A DNA stretch of 64,000 nucleotides from Burkholderiales bacterium 67-32 (GTDB lineage Bacteria > Pseudomonadota > Gammaproteobacteria > Burkholderiales > Burkholderiaceae_B). Shown here in pieces: positions 30,176 through 38,302 of this stretch (position 1 is its first letter; every line of letters begins with the position of its first letter). The notes below the pieces were generated by a model. That model was not told the origin of the DNA and made no database searches. It worked only from the letters and a program-made list of their open reading frames with translations. Location of the stretch: the NCBI GenBank assembly GCA_001898625.1, contig MKUP01000018.1, positions 1 through 64,000 of the forward strand. Reading direction: 5' to 3'. Position numbers and translations under genes: made by a program.

Positions 30176-32254
30176 CTAGCGCCAGGCGTTGCGCATGCGG
30201 CTGGCGATGTCCACGCGGACGGCCGGCTGGGCCGGCGCGGCGGACGGCGCGCCCTGCCTGGCCTTGGGCAGGATCTCGAACAGCGGCAGCATGCCTTCCG
30301 GAATGAAACGGCTGCGCGTGCCATAGACGTGGCGGTCGCCCATCCCGCTTTGCTGATGCACGTAGAACCGCTGCGGCACGACCAGTTGCAGGTCCTCCTT
30401 GGCGCGAGTCATGGCCACGTACAGCAGGCGGCGTTCCTCTTCGATCTCGTCGGCGTCGCCGGTGCTCATGTCCGACGGAATGCAGCCATCGACCACGTTC
30501 AGCACATAGACGGCCTTCCACTCCTGCCCCTTGGCCGAATGGATCGTGGACAGGATGAGGTAGTCCTCGTCCAGCAGCGGCTGCCCCGACTGCGCGCTGG
30601 TGGCGTCGGGCGGATCCAGGGTCAGCTCGGTCAGGAACTGCTCGCGCGATCCGTAAGTGCCGGCGATGCGCGCCAGTTGGTCCAGGTCGGCCTGGCGCAC
30701 GACCGCGTCGTCGTACAGCCGCTGGAGATGCGGGCCGTACCACCGCAGCGCGAGGTCCAGATGCGCGGGCCAGGCCAGGCCGGGGTCGCTCAGCGCCACG
30801 AAGGTATCGGCGAAAGTCTTCCAGTCCTCCGCGGCGGCGGCCGGCGGGGAAAAATCGGCCAGTGCCCGCACCGCGTGCGTGGACTCGGCCATGGCATCGA
30901 GCAGGCGCGCGGCATTGGCCGGGCCGATGCCGGGCATCAACTGCGCCACGCGAAAGCCCGACAGCCGGCCCAGCGGATTGGCCGCCCAGCGCAGCAGGGC
31001 CAGCACGTCTTTCACGTGCGCGGCCTCGAGGAATTTCAGGCCGCCGAACTTCACGAAGGGAATGTTGCGGCGGGTGAGCTCCAGTTCCAGCCCGGCGCTG
31101 TGGCTGGCCGAGCGGAACAGCACCGCCTGCGACATCAGCCGTACGCCGGTCTCGCGCCGCGCCAGGATCTGGTCCGCCACCCATCTCGCCTGCCCCGGCT
31201 CGTCGCTGACGTAGACCAGTTGCGGCCGCTGCGCCGAGGCACGGTCGGTCCAGAGCTGCTTGGCGTGGCGCTCGGGCGCCTCGGCGATGACGGCGTTGGA
31301 GGCATCCAGGATGGGTTGGGTCGAGCGGTAGTTGCGATCCAGTGTGACGACGTGTGCGGGCCGCGCGAACTGCGAGGGGAAATCCAGGATGTTGCGCACG
31401 GTCGCGGCGCGGAACGAATAGATGGACTGGGCGTCGTCCCCCACCACCGTCAGGCCGCGGCCGTCCGGCTTCATGGCCAGCAGGATCTCCGCCTGCAGGC
31501 GGTTGGTGTCCTGGTATTCGTCGACCAGCACGTGGTCGAAGGTGGCGCCCAACTCGGCCGCGATGGCGGGCTCCTTCGTCATCTCGGCCCAGTACAGCAG
31601 CAGGTCGTCGTAGTCCAATACGTGCTGGTCCTGTTTGGCCTGCACGTAGGCGCCGAACAGCGTCTTCAGTTGCTCTTCCCACTGCGCGCACCAGGGAAAG
31701 TGCCGGGCCAGCACGCCGTCCAACGGCGCCTGGCTGTTGACCGCGCGCGAGTAGATGGCCAGGCAGGTGCCCTTCAAGGGAAAACGGGACTTGGTGCCCG
31801 AGAACCCCAGTTCGTGCCGCGCGAAGCCCATCAGGTCCTCGGCATCGCCGCGGTCGTGGATGGTGAAGGCCTCGGACAAGCCGATGCGCGAGGCGTAGTC
31901 GCGCAGCAGCCGCGCGCCGATGGCATGGAAGGTGCCGGCCCAGGGCAGCGACGGCGGCTGCCCGCCCATGCCCAGCACGGCCTGCATCACCCGGCCCGCG
32001 CGGCGCTCCATTTCGATGGCGGCGCGGCGCGAGAACGTCAGCAGCAGGATCCGGTGCGGGTCGGTGCCCTTCAGAACCAGGTTGGCCACCCGGTGGGCCA
32101 GCGTGTTGGTCTTGCCCGAGCCCGCGCCGGCGATGACCAGCAGCGGTCCGCAGCGATCGGCATCGGCGCCGGTGCCGTACTCGACGGCTTCGCGCTGGCG
32201 GGGATTCAGGTCGGCCCAGGGATCGTGGGCCGGCGTGTCGGGGACATGTGACAT
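30176..32254 (-). CDS. UvrD/Rep-family ATP-dependent DNA helicase
   Basis: A 692-residue superfamily 1A helicase that unwinds DNA 3' to 5'. Walker A is GAGSGKT (43-49), Walker B VDEYQDTN (about 226-233), motif III GDDAQSIYSFR, and the late motifs STIHSAKGQEW and LLYVAMTRAKEDL are all present. The N-terminal Q motif is NPRQREAVEYG. It is somewhat shorter than E. coli UvrD. A LexA-type box lies 12 bases upstream of the start codon, which suggests SOS control and a repair role. The start MSHVPDT at 32254 lacks a strong ribosome site. Confidence 0.92.
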   Translation of the reverse strand: MSHVPDTPAHDPWADLNPRQREAVEYGTGADADRCGPLLVIAGAGSGKTNTLAHRVANLVLKGTDPHRILLLTFSRRAAIEMERRAGRVMQAVLGMGGQPPSLPWAGTFHAIGARLLRDYASRIGLSEAFTIHDRGDAEDLMGFARHELGFSGTKSRFPLKGTCLAIYSRAVNSQAPLDGVLARHFPWCAQWEEQLKTLFGAYVQAKQDQHVLDYDDLLLYWAEMTKEPAIAAELGATFDHVLVDEYQDTNRLQAEILLAMKPDGRGLTVVGDDAQSIYSFRAATVRNILDFPSQFARPAHVVTLDRNYRSTQPILDASNAVIAEAPERHAKQLWTDRASAQRPQLVYVSDEPGQARWVADQILARRETGVRLMSQAVLFRSASHSAGLELELTRRNIPFVKFGGLKFLEAAHVKDVLALLRWAANPLGRLSGFRVAQLMPGIGPANAARLLDAMAESTHAVRALADFSPPAAAAEDWKTFADTFVALSDPGLAWPAHLDLALRWYGPHLQRLYDDAVVRQADLDQLARIAGTYGSREQFLTELTLDPPDATSAQSGQPLLDEDYLILSTIHSAKGQEWKAVYVLNVVDGCIPSDMSTGDADEIEEERRLLYVAMTRAKEDLQLVVPQRFYVHQQSGMGDRHVYGTRSRFIPEGMLPLFEILPKARQGAPSAAPAQPAVRVDIASRMRNAWR

Positions 32255-32266
32255 GGGACGCGGGAA

Positions 32267-32286
32267 GACTGTATATTCATCCAGTA
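32267..32286. promoter_or_regulatory. LexA (SOS) box between helicase and DUF72 genes
   Basis: GACTGTATATTCATCCAGTA matches 16 of the 20 positions of the E. coli LexA consensus TACTGTATATATATACAGTA, with the left CTGT intact and CCAG in place of ACAG on the right. It lies in the 66-base gap between two divergent genes, so one LexA dimer could block both promoters. E. coli uvrD is known to be under LexA control. Confidence 0.65.
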
Positions 32287-32320
32287 TAAACGCCCGTTCC
32301 CTTCCTCCGGATTTCCCGCC

Positions 32321-33229
32321 ATGACCGTCCGCGTCGGCACCTCGTCCTGGACCGACCCGACCCTGCTGGCCTGCGGCCGCTTCTATCCCACCTCGGCCCG
32401 CACGGCCGAGGACCGGCTGCGCTTCTACGCCTCGCGCTTCCCGCTGGTCGAGGTGGACAGCAGCTACTACCGCCTGCCGGACGCGCGCACGGCCTACCTG
32501 TGGACCCGGCGCACGCCGCCGGATTTCGTCTTCCATCTGAAGGCCTTCCGCCTGTTCACCGGACACCTGACGCCAGTCGCGGCGCTGCCGGCCGACATCG
32601 GCGCGGAACTCCCGCCCGAGGCCCGCATCGTCGACCACGCCACCCTGCCTGGCGAGTTGCGCGACGAACTCTGGAGCCGTTTCCTGCAAGGCCTGGAGCC
32701 ACTGCGCCAGAGCGGCCAGTTGGCGGCGGTCCATTTCCAGTACGCGCCCCGGGTGCGCAACAATGCCGCCGGCCGCGCGCTGGTCTGCGCCTGCGCGCGG
32801 CGCATGGAGGACCAGGTCCACGCGGTGGAATTCCGCCATCGCGGCTGGCTGGACCCGGCGGGCCGATCCGGCACGCTGGCCCTGCTGCGCGAACTGGGCG
32901 CGGCCCACACCGTGGTCGACAGCCCCAACCAGTATGTGAACAGCGTGCCCGCCGTCTGGGCGGCCACGCGCCCCGGCCTGGCGGTAGTACGCCTGCACGG
33001 GCGCAACAGCCAGGTCTGGAACCGCCGGGGCATCGCCGCCTCGTCCGGCCGCTTCGTCTACGAATACACGCCCGAAGAACTGGAACGCATCGCCGAACTG
33101 GTGCGCAAGCTCACGCAGGCCGCGGCCAACGTCCACGTGCTGTTCAACACCAACTTCGAGGACCAGGGCGTGCGCAACGCGGCGGCCTTCGACGACACCC
33201 TGCGGCGGCGGCCGCGTCAGACCGCGTAG
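32321..33229 (+). CDS. DUF72 (YecE-like) protein
   Basis: A 302-residue soluble protein of the DUF72/YecE family, a TIM-barrel-like fold of unknown function. The N-terminus VRVGTSSWTDPTLL is the family signature, followed by YASRFPLVEVDSSYYRLPD, DFVFHLKAFRLFTGH and, late, VHVLFNTNFEDQGVRNAAAF (family: NNHY/NTNFxxxA). It diverges from the helicase gene across a LexA-type box, so it may be a DNA-damage gene. It overlaps the convergent IclR gene by 13 bases at the 3' ends. Confidence 0.88.
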   Translation: MTVRVGTSSWTDPTLLACGRFYPTSARTAEDRLRFYASRFPLVEVDSSYYRLPDARTAYLWTRRTPPDFVFHLKAFRLFTGHLTPVAALPADIGAELPPEARIVDHATLPGELRDELWSRFLQGLEPLRQSGQLAAVHFQYAPRVRNNAAGRALVCACARRMEDQVHAVEFRHRGWLDPAGRSGTLALLRELGAAHTVVDSPNQYVNSVPAVWAATRPGLAVVRLHGRNSQVWNRRGIAASSGRFVYEYTPEELERIAELVRKLTQAAANVHVLFNTNFEDQGVRNAAAFDDTLRRRPRQTA

Positions 33230-34053
33230 CTGCTGCGGCGCACCTGCGCCACCATCTCCACCAGCCTGGGCGCCAGCCCCTCCTCCACGCTCTGCCGCGA
33301 GGCGCGAAAACGCGGGATGACGGCGTTGAACACGATCAGCTCGCCGTCGCGCAGCCGGCCCATGGGCACGCCCACGGCATAGTGGTCGGGGTGCTGTTCG
33401 CCGTAGACGCTGCAAAAACCCTTCTTGGCGAAGGCCTCGACCGAACGCGCCGCGTGGTCCTGGTGTTCGGTCCACATGCGCGGTGTCTTGACCCGGATCT
33501 CGTTCAGCAGCTTCTGCCGTTCGGTGGCCTCGCACCCCGAGATGAAGGCATGGCCGATGGCGGTAGAGACGATGGGAAAGCGCAGGCCGATGTCCGAGAG
33601 CTGCGGCGCGAAGGCACTCGTGATGCGGCTCGTCTCCACGTAGACGATGCTGAGGCGGTCGCGTATGCCCATCGACACCGAGCAGTTCATCGACTCGGCC
33701 AGCACGTTCATCAGCGGACGGGCCAGTTGCCGCAAGGTGATCGAGGCCAGCAGCGGATAGCCCAGCGACACCACGCCCGGCGCCAGGCGGTACTTCCCCG
33801 ACAGCGTGTCGGGCCGCAGGTAGCCCAGCTTCACGAGGGTGTAGGTGAAGCGCGAGATGGTCGGGGGCGACAGGCCGGTACGCCGCGCCAGCTCCTTGTT
33901 GCCCAGCGCCGGCTCGAGCGGGGTGAAGCAGCGCAGGATCTGCATCCCCCGGGCCAGCGTGGAGGCGAACAGCCGATCGCCCTCGTGCGCCTCGTAGGCA
34001 TCGAACTCGATGTCGCTGGGCTCCTCGTCGATCTGGTAGGGATTGCGGGGCAT
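33217..34053 (-). CDS. IclR-family regulator
   Basis: A 278-residue IclR-type regulator: winged helix-turn-helix at about 52-79 (NKELARRTGLSPPTISRFTYTL) and a C-terminal GAF-like effector domain containing MGIRDRLSIVYVETSR and VSTAIGHAFISG. An ATG at 34077 gives 8 more residues but has no ribosome site and lies inside a palindromic operator; 34053 has a weak GGA at good spacing, so I chose it. It diverges from the Rieske-oxygenase operon and presumably controls it. IclR proteins of this kind often sense aromatic acids. Confidence 0.87.
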   Translation of the reverse strand: MPRNPYQIDEEPSDIEFDAYEAHEGDRLFASTLARGMQILRCFTPLEPALGNKELARRTGLSPPTISRFTYTLVKLGYLRPDTLSGKYRLAPGVVSLGYPLLASITLRQLARPLMNVLAESMNCSVSMGIRDRLSIVYVETSRITSAFAPQLSDIGLRFPIVSTAIGHAFISGCEATERQKLLNEIRVKTPRMWTEHQDHAARSVEAFAKKGFCSVYGEQHPDHYAVGVPMGRLRDGELIVFNAVIPRFRASRQSVEEGLAPRLVEMVAQVRRSSYAV

Positions 34054-34068
34054 GGCGGTCCAGTGCGT

Positions 34069-34085
34069 ATTCTGCATTGCAGAAT
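34069..34085. promoter_or_regulatory. Palindromic operator for the IclR regulator
   Basis: ATTCTGCA-T-TGCAGAAT is a perfect 17-base dyad placed between the IclR gene and the divergent Rieske operon, 16 bases from the IclR start chosen here and 88 bases upstream of the oxygenase start. IclR regulators bind short dyads of this size near their own start. The call rests on symmetry and position. Confidence 0.5.
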
Positions 34086-34172
34086 GCTATTCAAAATATC
34101 CGAACTTCCCTACCAGCGATTTCCCGCACGGCACGACACTTCCTGCACGAACACCAAGGAGACGGCACCATC

Positions 34173-35507
34173 ATGCTGAGCGCGGAAGACAACGAACTGA
34201 TCACCCGTTCCGGCCCCGACACCCCCGCCGGCCGCCTGTTGCGCCAGTTCTGGGTGCCGGTGCTGCTGTCCGGGGAACTGCCGGAGCCGGACTGTCCGCC
34301 CAAGCGCATCAAGGTACTGGGCGAGGACCTGCTGGCCTTTCGCGACAGCAGCGGGCGCATCGGCGTGGTCGATCCCGTCTGTCCGCACCGCGGTGCCAAT
34401 CTCTACTACGGCCGCAACGAGCACGCGGGGCTGCGCTGCGTGTTCCACGGCTGGAAATTCGACGTGGACGGACGCTGCGTGGACATGCCCAGCATGCCGG
34501 CCGATTCGCCCTACCGCGACCGCGTCCGCCTGAAGTCCTACCCCACGCGGGAATGGGGCGAATACGTCTGGGCCTACATGGGGCCGGCCGCCGAACCGCC
34601 GCCGCTGCCCAGGCTGGCCTTCGCCCTGGTGCCGCCCTCGCACCGCTACGTCAGCAAAAAATGGCAGGACTGCAACTGGCTGCAATGCGTCGAGGGCGCG
34701 CTGGACACGACCCATTTCTCGTTCCTGCACATGCTGGTGGGCACGGACGAAGCCGAGACCGCCGAAGCCGTGATGGAACGGATCAAGCATGCCGCGCTGG
34801 GCGCGCAGGCCGTGCGCAACGACCGCTTCAAGTGGGTGCGCGACGACCCGATGCCGGCGTTCTCGGTGGACGAGTTTCCCGCCGGCCTGGTGGTGGGCGG
34901 GGCGCGCAAGGCCGACGGCGACGATCTGTACTGGCGCATCGCCCATTACCTGGTCCCCAACCACGCGCTGGCGCCCAGCGCCTTCCCCGGCGAGAACTAC
35001 CATGGGCAGACCTTCGTGCCCGTGGACGACACCTCGTGCTGGATCTACACCTATACCTGGAACCCCGACCGGCCGCTGACCGAGGAAGAGCGGGAGGCGG
35101 CGCGCCAGGGGCACACCATCCACGCGCAGGTGGACGAGCACTACGTGCCCTATCGGAACCTGCGCAACGACTACCTGATCGACCGCCAGGACCAGAAGCA
35201 CAACAGCTTCACCGGCATCCAGGGCGTGTCCGAACAGGACGCCGCCATCCAGGACAGCCAGGGCCCGATCGCCGACCGCACGCGCGAGCACCTCGGCCCC
35301 ACCGACCTGGGCATCGTGCGCATGCGCCGCCTGCTGCTGGGCCTGATCCGCGACGAGATGGCGGGCGGAACGCCTCAGGCGCTGTCCCACCCCGACGCGT
35401 ACGCCGTGATGTCCGGCGGCTGGGTCGCGCACAAGTCCAAGGCGCTGGACGAAGTCATGACCGAGCGTTTCGGCAATCCCCAGGGCTACGTCGGGCAGGA
35501 GCGATGA
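34173..35507 (+). CDS. Rieske aromatic ring-hydroxylating oxygenase, alpha subunit
   Basis: A 444-residue Rieske non-haem iron oxygenase of the phthalate-4,5-dioxygenase-like group, adding oxygen to an aromatic ring. The Rieske cluster ligands are C70-x-H72 and C89-x2-H92 (CPHRG and CVFHGW). The mononuclear iron histidines are H181 and H186 in ALDTTHFSFLH. The start at 34173 follows AAGGAG at slightly long spacing. It opens the IclR-controlled operon. No ferredoxin or reductase gene lies in the operon, so electrons must come from elsewhere. Substrate unknown; it could also be an O-demethylase. Confidence 0.9.
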   Translation: MLSAEDNELITRSGPDTPAGRLLRQFWVPVLLSGELPEPDCPPKRIKVLGEDLLAFRDSSGRIGVVDPVCPHRGANLYYGRNEHAGLRCVFHGWKFDVDGRCVDMPSMPADSPYRDRVRLKSYPTREWGEYVWAYMGPAAEPPPLPRLAFALVPPSHRYVSKKWQDCNWLQCVEGALDTTHFSFLHMLVGTDEAETAEAVMERIKHAALGAQAVRNDRFKWVRDDPMPAFSVDEFPAGLVVGGARKADGDDLYWRIAHYLVPNHALAPSAFPGENYHGQTFVPVDDTSCWIYTYTWNPDRPLTEEEREAARQGHTIHAQVDEHYVPYRNLRNDYLIDRQDQKHNSFTGIQGVSEQDAAIQDSQGPIADRTREHLGPTDLGIVRMRRLLLGLIRDEMAGGTPQALSHPDAYAVMSGGWVAHKSKALDEVMTERFGNPQGYVGQER

Positions 35508-35570
35508 CCCGCTGATTTCCCCTCAAGCATGAAGCGGCGCGGATACAGCGCCGACATTCCGGAGACGAAG

Positions 35571-36545
35571 ATGAGACTACTCAAGCTGCTCGCGGCAACG
35601 AGCGCAGTGCTGTCCTGCGCTCTGGCAACACCGGGCGCCCACGCCCAGAACTACCCGGTCAAACCGATCAAGCTGGTGGTGCCCTACCCGCCCAGCGGCA
35701 TCGGCGATACCGCCGCGCGCGACATCGCGCTGAACCTCGCGCAGCGCCTGGGCCAGCCTGTCATCGTCGAGAACAAGCCCGGCGCCAGCCAGATGATAGG
35801 CGCGGAGTTCGTGGCCAAGTCGCCGGCCGACGGCTACACGCTGTTCCTGGGCAGCCTGTCCAGCCTCGTGCTGAACATCTCGGCGCAGAAGAACCTGCCC
35901 TACGACCCCTTCAAGGACTTCGCGCCGGTGTCGCTGGCCTTCACCACGCCGCTGTACCTGGTGGTCAATCCCTCGTTGCCGGTGAAGTCGGTGGCCGATC
36001 TCATCGCCTATGCCCGCGGCAATCCCGGCAAGCTCAGCTTCGGTTCGATAGGCGCGGGCAGCTCGCTGCACCTGACCGCGGAAATGTTCAAGTCCATGAC
36101 CGGCACGGACATGGTCCACATTCCCTACAAGGGCAGCATGCCGGCGCTGAGCGATCTCGTCGGCGGCCAGATCCAGTTGGTGTTCGACGTCGGCACCTCG
36201 GCCCTGCCGCTGGTCCACGGCGGCCGGCTGCGGGTGCTGGGCGTCACCAGCAAGACGCGCGCCAGCGGCACGCCCGACATCCCGCCCATCGCCGACACCG
36301 TGCCCGGTTTCGACGCCTCGTTCTGGTTCGGCATCGTCGCGCCGGCGGGCGTTCCCCAACCCATCATCGACAAGCTGTCGACCGAGCTGCGCGCCATCCT
36401 GCGCCAACCCGCGCTGCGCGAGAAGTTCCGCAGCAACGGCGTCGAGCTGACCGGCTCCACCCCCGCCGAGATGACGGCTCAAATGAAGGCCGACCTGCCC
36501 ATCTGGCAGGAGGTCCAACGCAAGGCAGGCATTTCACCGGAGTAA
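35571..36545 (+). CDS. Bug/TctC-type solute receptor
   Basis: A 324-residue periplasmic Bug receptor: signal peptide (1 to about 25, ending GAHAQ), then YPVKPIKLVVPYPPSGIGDTAAR, PADGYTLFLG, the KNLPYDPFKDF block and IPYKGSMPALSDLVGGQI. The start at 35571 has a good ribosome site (CCGGAGACG). It is the second gene of the Rieske operon, 63 bases after the oxygenase, and probably binds the operon's substrate (an aromatic or carboxylic acid) in the periplasm. No tctAB partner is nearby. Confidence 0.92.
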   Translation: MRLLKLLAATSAVLSCALATPGAHAQNYPVKPIKLVVPYPPSGIGDTAARDIALNLAQRLGQPVIVENKPGASQMIGAEFVAKSPADGYTLFLGSLSSLVLNISAQKNLPYDPFKDFAPVSLAFTTPLYLVVNPSLPVKSVADLIAYARGNPGKLSFGSIGAGSSLHLTAEMFKSMTGTDMVHIPYKGSMPALSDLVGGQIQLVFDVGTSALPLVHGGRLRVLGVTSKTRASGTPDIPPIADTVPGFDASFWFGIVAPAGVPQPIIDKLSTELRAILRQPALREKFRSNGVELTGSTPAEMTAQMKADLPIWQEVQRKAGISPE

Positions 36546-36548
36546 GAC

Positions 36549-37328
36549 ATGACCTCATCCCCCGTGCAAAACCGATTCAAGCGCCTGATCCAGTCCGGGC
36601 ATCCCCAGTATGGACTGTTCTGTGTCTCCAACGCCTTGCAGACCGTGGAGGCGCTGGCCGGCAGCGGTTTCGACTTCATCATGTTCGACCTGGAGCATTC
36701 GCCCCAGAGCATGCCCCACCTGCATGCGCAGTTCGCGGCCCTGGCCACGGGCCACACGGCGGCCACGGTGCGTGTCCCCATCCTGGAGCCCGCCTCGTTC
36801 AAGCAATACCTGGACCTGGGCGCGCAGGCGCTGATGGTGCCCAACATCTCGAACGCCGACGAGGCCCGCGCCGCGGTGCGCTACACCCGCTACCCACCGG
36901 CGGGCGGCGTGCGCGGCCTGGGCGGCACCATGCGCGCCACGCGCTATGGCCGCGACAAGGAATACTATGCGCGCGCCGCGCAGGAAACCTGCCTGCTGGC
37001 GCAGATCGAGACGCGCGAAGCCATGACGAACCTGGACGCGATCTGCCGCGTCGAAGGCGTGGACATGGTGTTCTTCGGTCCGACCGACCTATCGGCCGAC
37101 ATGGGACACATGGGCCAGCCCAATCACCCCGAGGTCGTGGAGGCCATCGAACAGGGGATACGGCGCGCGGTCGCGCTGGGCATGCCGGCCGGCGTGCTGG
37201 CGGGCTCGCCGGAGTGCGAACGCTACGTCGCGGCCGGCGCCACGGTGGTCATCGTCGGTTCGGACCTGTCGCTGCTGGTGCGCACGGCCGACGCGCTGGC
37301 CGCCAAGCACGTGCAGGCCGCCCGATGA
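36549..37328 (+). CDS. HpcH/HpaI-family aldolase
   Basis: A 259-residue class II pyruvate-type aldolase of the HpcH/HpaI/citrate-lyase-beta family, splitting 4-hydroxy-2-oxo acids to pyruvate plus an aldehyde. Metal and substrate residues are in FDLEHSP (Asp47-Glu49), VRVP near 77, AQIETREA (metal Glu) and FFGPTDLSADMG. It begins 3 bases after the Bug receptor gene ends and its stop overlaps the next start (ATGA). In this operon it would cut a ring-cleavage product; which one is unknown. Confidence 0.9.
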   Translation: MTSSPVQNRFKRLIQSGHPQYGLFCVSNALQTVEALAGSGFDFIMFDLEHSPQSMPHLHAQFAALATGHTAATVRVPILEPASFKQYLDLGAQALMVPNISNADEARAAVRYTRYPPAGGVRGLGGTMRATRYGRDKEYYARAAQETCLLAQIETREAMTNLDAICRVEGVDMVFFGPTDLSADMGHMGQPNHPEVVEAIEQGIRRAVALGMPAGVLAGSPECERYVAAGATVVIVGSDLSLLVRTADALAAKHVQAAR

Positions 37329-38302
37329 GCCTCGCGGCGACATCCGGCGACGGACCGTTCGCACGCGAGCTCGCGGCCCTGGACACCATGCTGCGCATCC
37401 GCCTGCTCGAGGAAAAAATCACCGAGCTGCGTAAGGCGCAGTCCATCCAGGGTTCGATCCACCTGTGCATCGGCCAGGAAGCCATCTACGCGGGTTCGTG
37501 CCAGGCGCTGCGGGCGGACGACGCCGTGTTCTCCACCTATCGCGGCCACGGGTGGGCGCTGGCGCGCGGCGTGCCGGCGCAGGGAATACTGGCCGAGCTG
37601 CTGGGCCGCGAAAGCGGCGTCTGCCGGGGACGCGGCGGCTCGGCCATGTTCAGCGCCGCCGACCACGGTTTCTATGGAGAAAACTCCATCGTCGGCGCCG
37701 GCGCCCCCATCGCCTGTGGCGCCGCGCTGGCCTCGGTGCTGCGCGGCGAGGAGCGCGTGGCGCTGACGGCCTTCGGTGACGGCGCCATGAACCAGGGCGC
37801 CATCCACGAGGCGATGAACTTCGCCGCGTATCGCGACCTGCCGGTGCTGTTCATCTGCGAGAACAACACCTACGCCGAGCTGACGCCGGTGGCCGAGACC
37901 GTGCGCGATGCCGAACTGCACAAGCGAGCCGCCGCCTACGGCATGCCCGGGGAACGGGTAGACGGCAACGACGTCGCCGCCGTGCGCGACTGCGTGGCGC
38001 ATCACGCGGCGCGCGCCCGCGCGGGACAAGGCCCGGCCCTGATCGAGATGATGACCCAGCGGCTGGTCGGCCACTACTACGGCGACCTGCAAGGCTATCG
38101 GCCACGCGGCGAACTGACCGAAGCCCGGCAGCGCGAGCCCATCGCGCGCCTGCGGCAGCACCTGGAGGCTTCCGGCGTGGCGGCCGATGCCCTGGCCGCA
38201 CTGGAGGCCGCCGCCGCGGCCGACATCGCGCGCGCGGCCGAAGCGGCGCTGGCCGCGCCCCTGGCCGATCCGGCCACCGTCATGGAGCACCTGTATGCCT
38301 GA
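37325..38302 (+). CDS. TPP-dependent dehydrogenase E1 alpha subunit
   Basis: A 325-residue alpha subunit of a 2-oxo-acid (or acetoin) dehydrogenase E1 component. The thiamine-diphosphate motif is complete: GDG (151-153) through NN (about 180-181) in GDGAMNQGAIHEAMNF...ICENN. IHLCIGQEA, FSTYRGHGW and YGENSIVGAGAPIA are usual E1 alpha marks. Start overlaps the aldolase stop (ATGA) and the end overlaps the beta gene by 8 bases. No E2 (lipoyl transferase) or E3 gene is in the operon, so it either borrows them or works as a decarboxylase or ligase. Confidence 0.9.
   Translation: MSLAATSGDGPFARELAALDTMLRIRLLEEKITELRKAQSIQGSIHLCIGQEAIYAGSCQALRADDAVFSTYRGHGWALARGVPAQGILAELLGRESGVCRGRGGSAMFSAADHGFYGENSIVGAGAPIACGAALASVLRGEERVALTAFGDGAMNQGAIHEAMNFAAYRDLPVLFICENNTYAELTPVAETVRDAELHKRAAAYGMPGERVDGNDVAAVRDCVAHHAARARAGQGPALIEMMTQRLVGHYYGDLQGYRPRGELTEARQREPIARLRQHLEASGVAADALAALEAAAAADIARAAEAALAAPLADPATVMEHLYA

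Noticed and set aside
30176-33535. The helicase frame extended about 430 codons upstream, as one giant protein
   Set aside because: The extra part is antisense to the DUF72 gene, has no recognisable domain and lacks the helicase Q motif until the Met at 32254. The true start is there.
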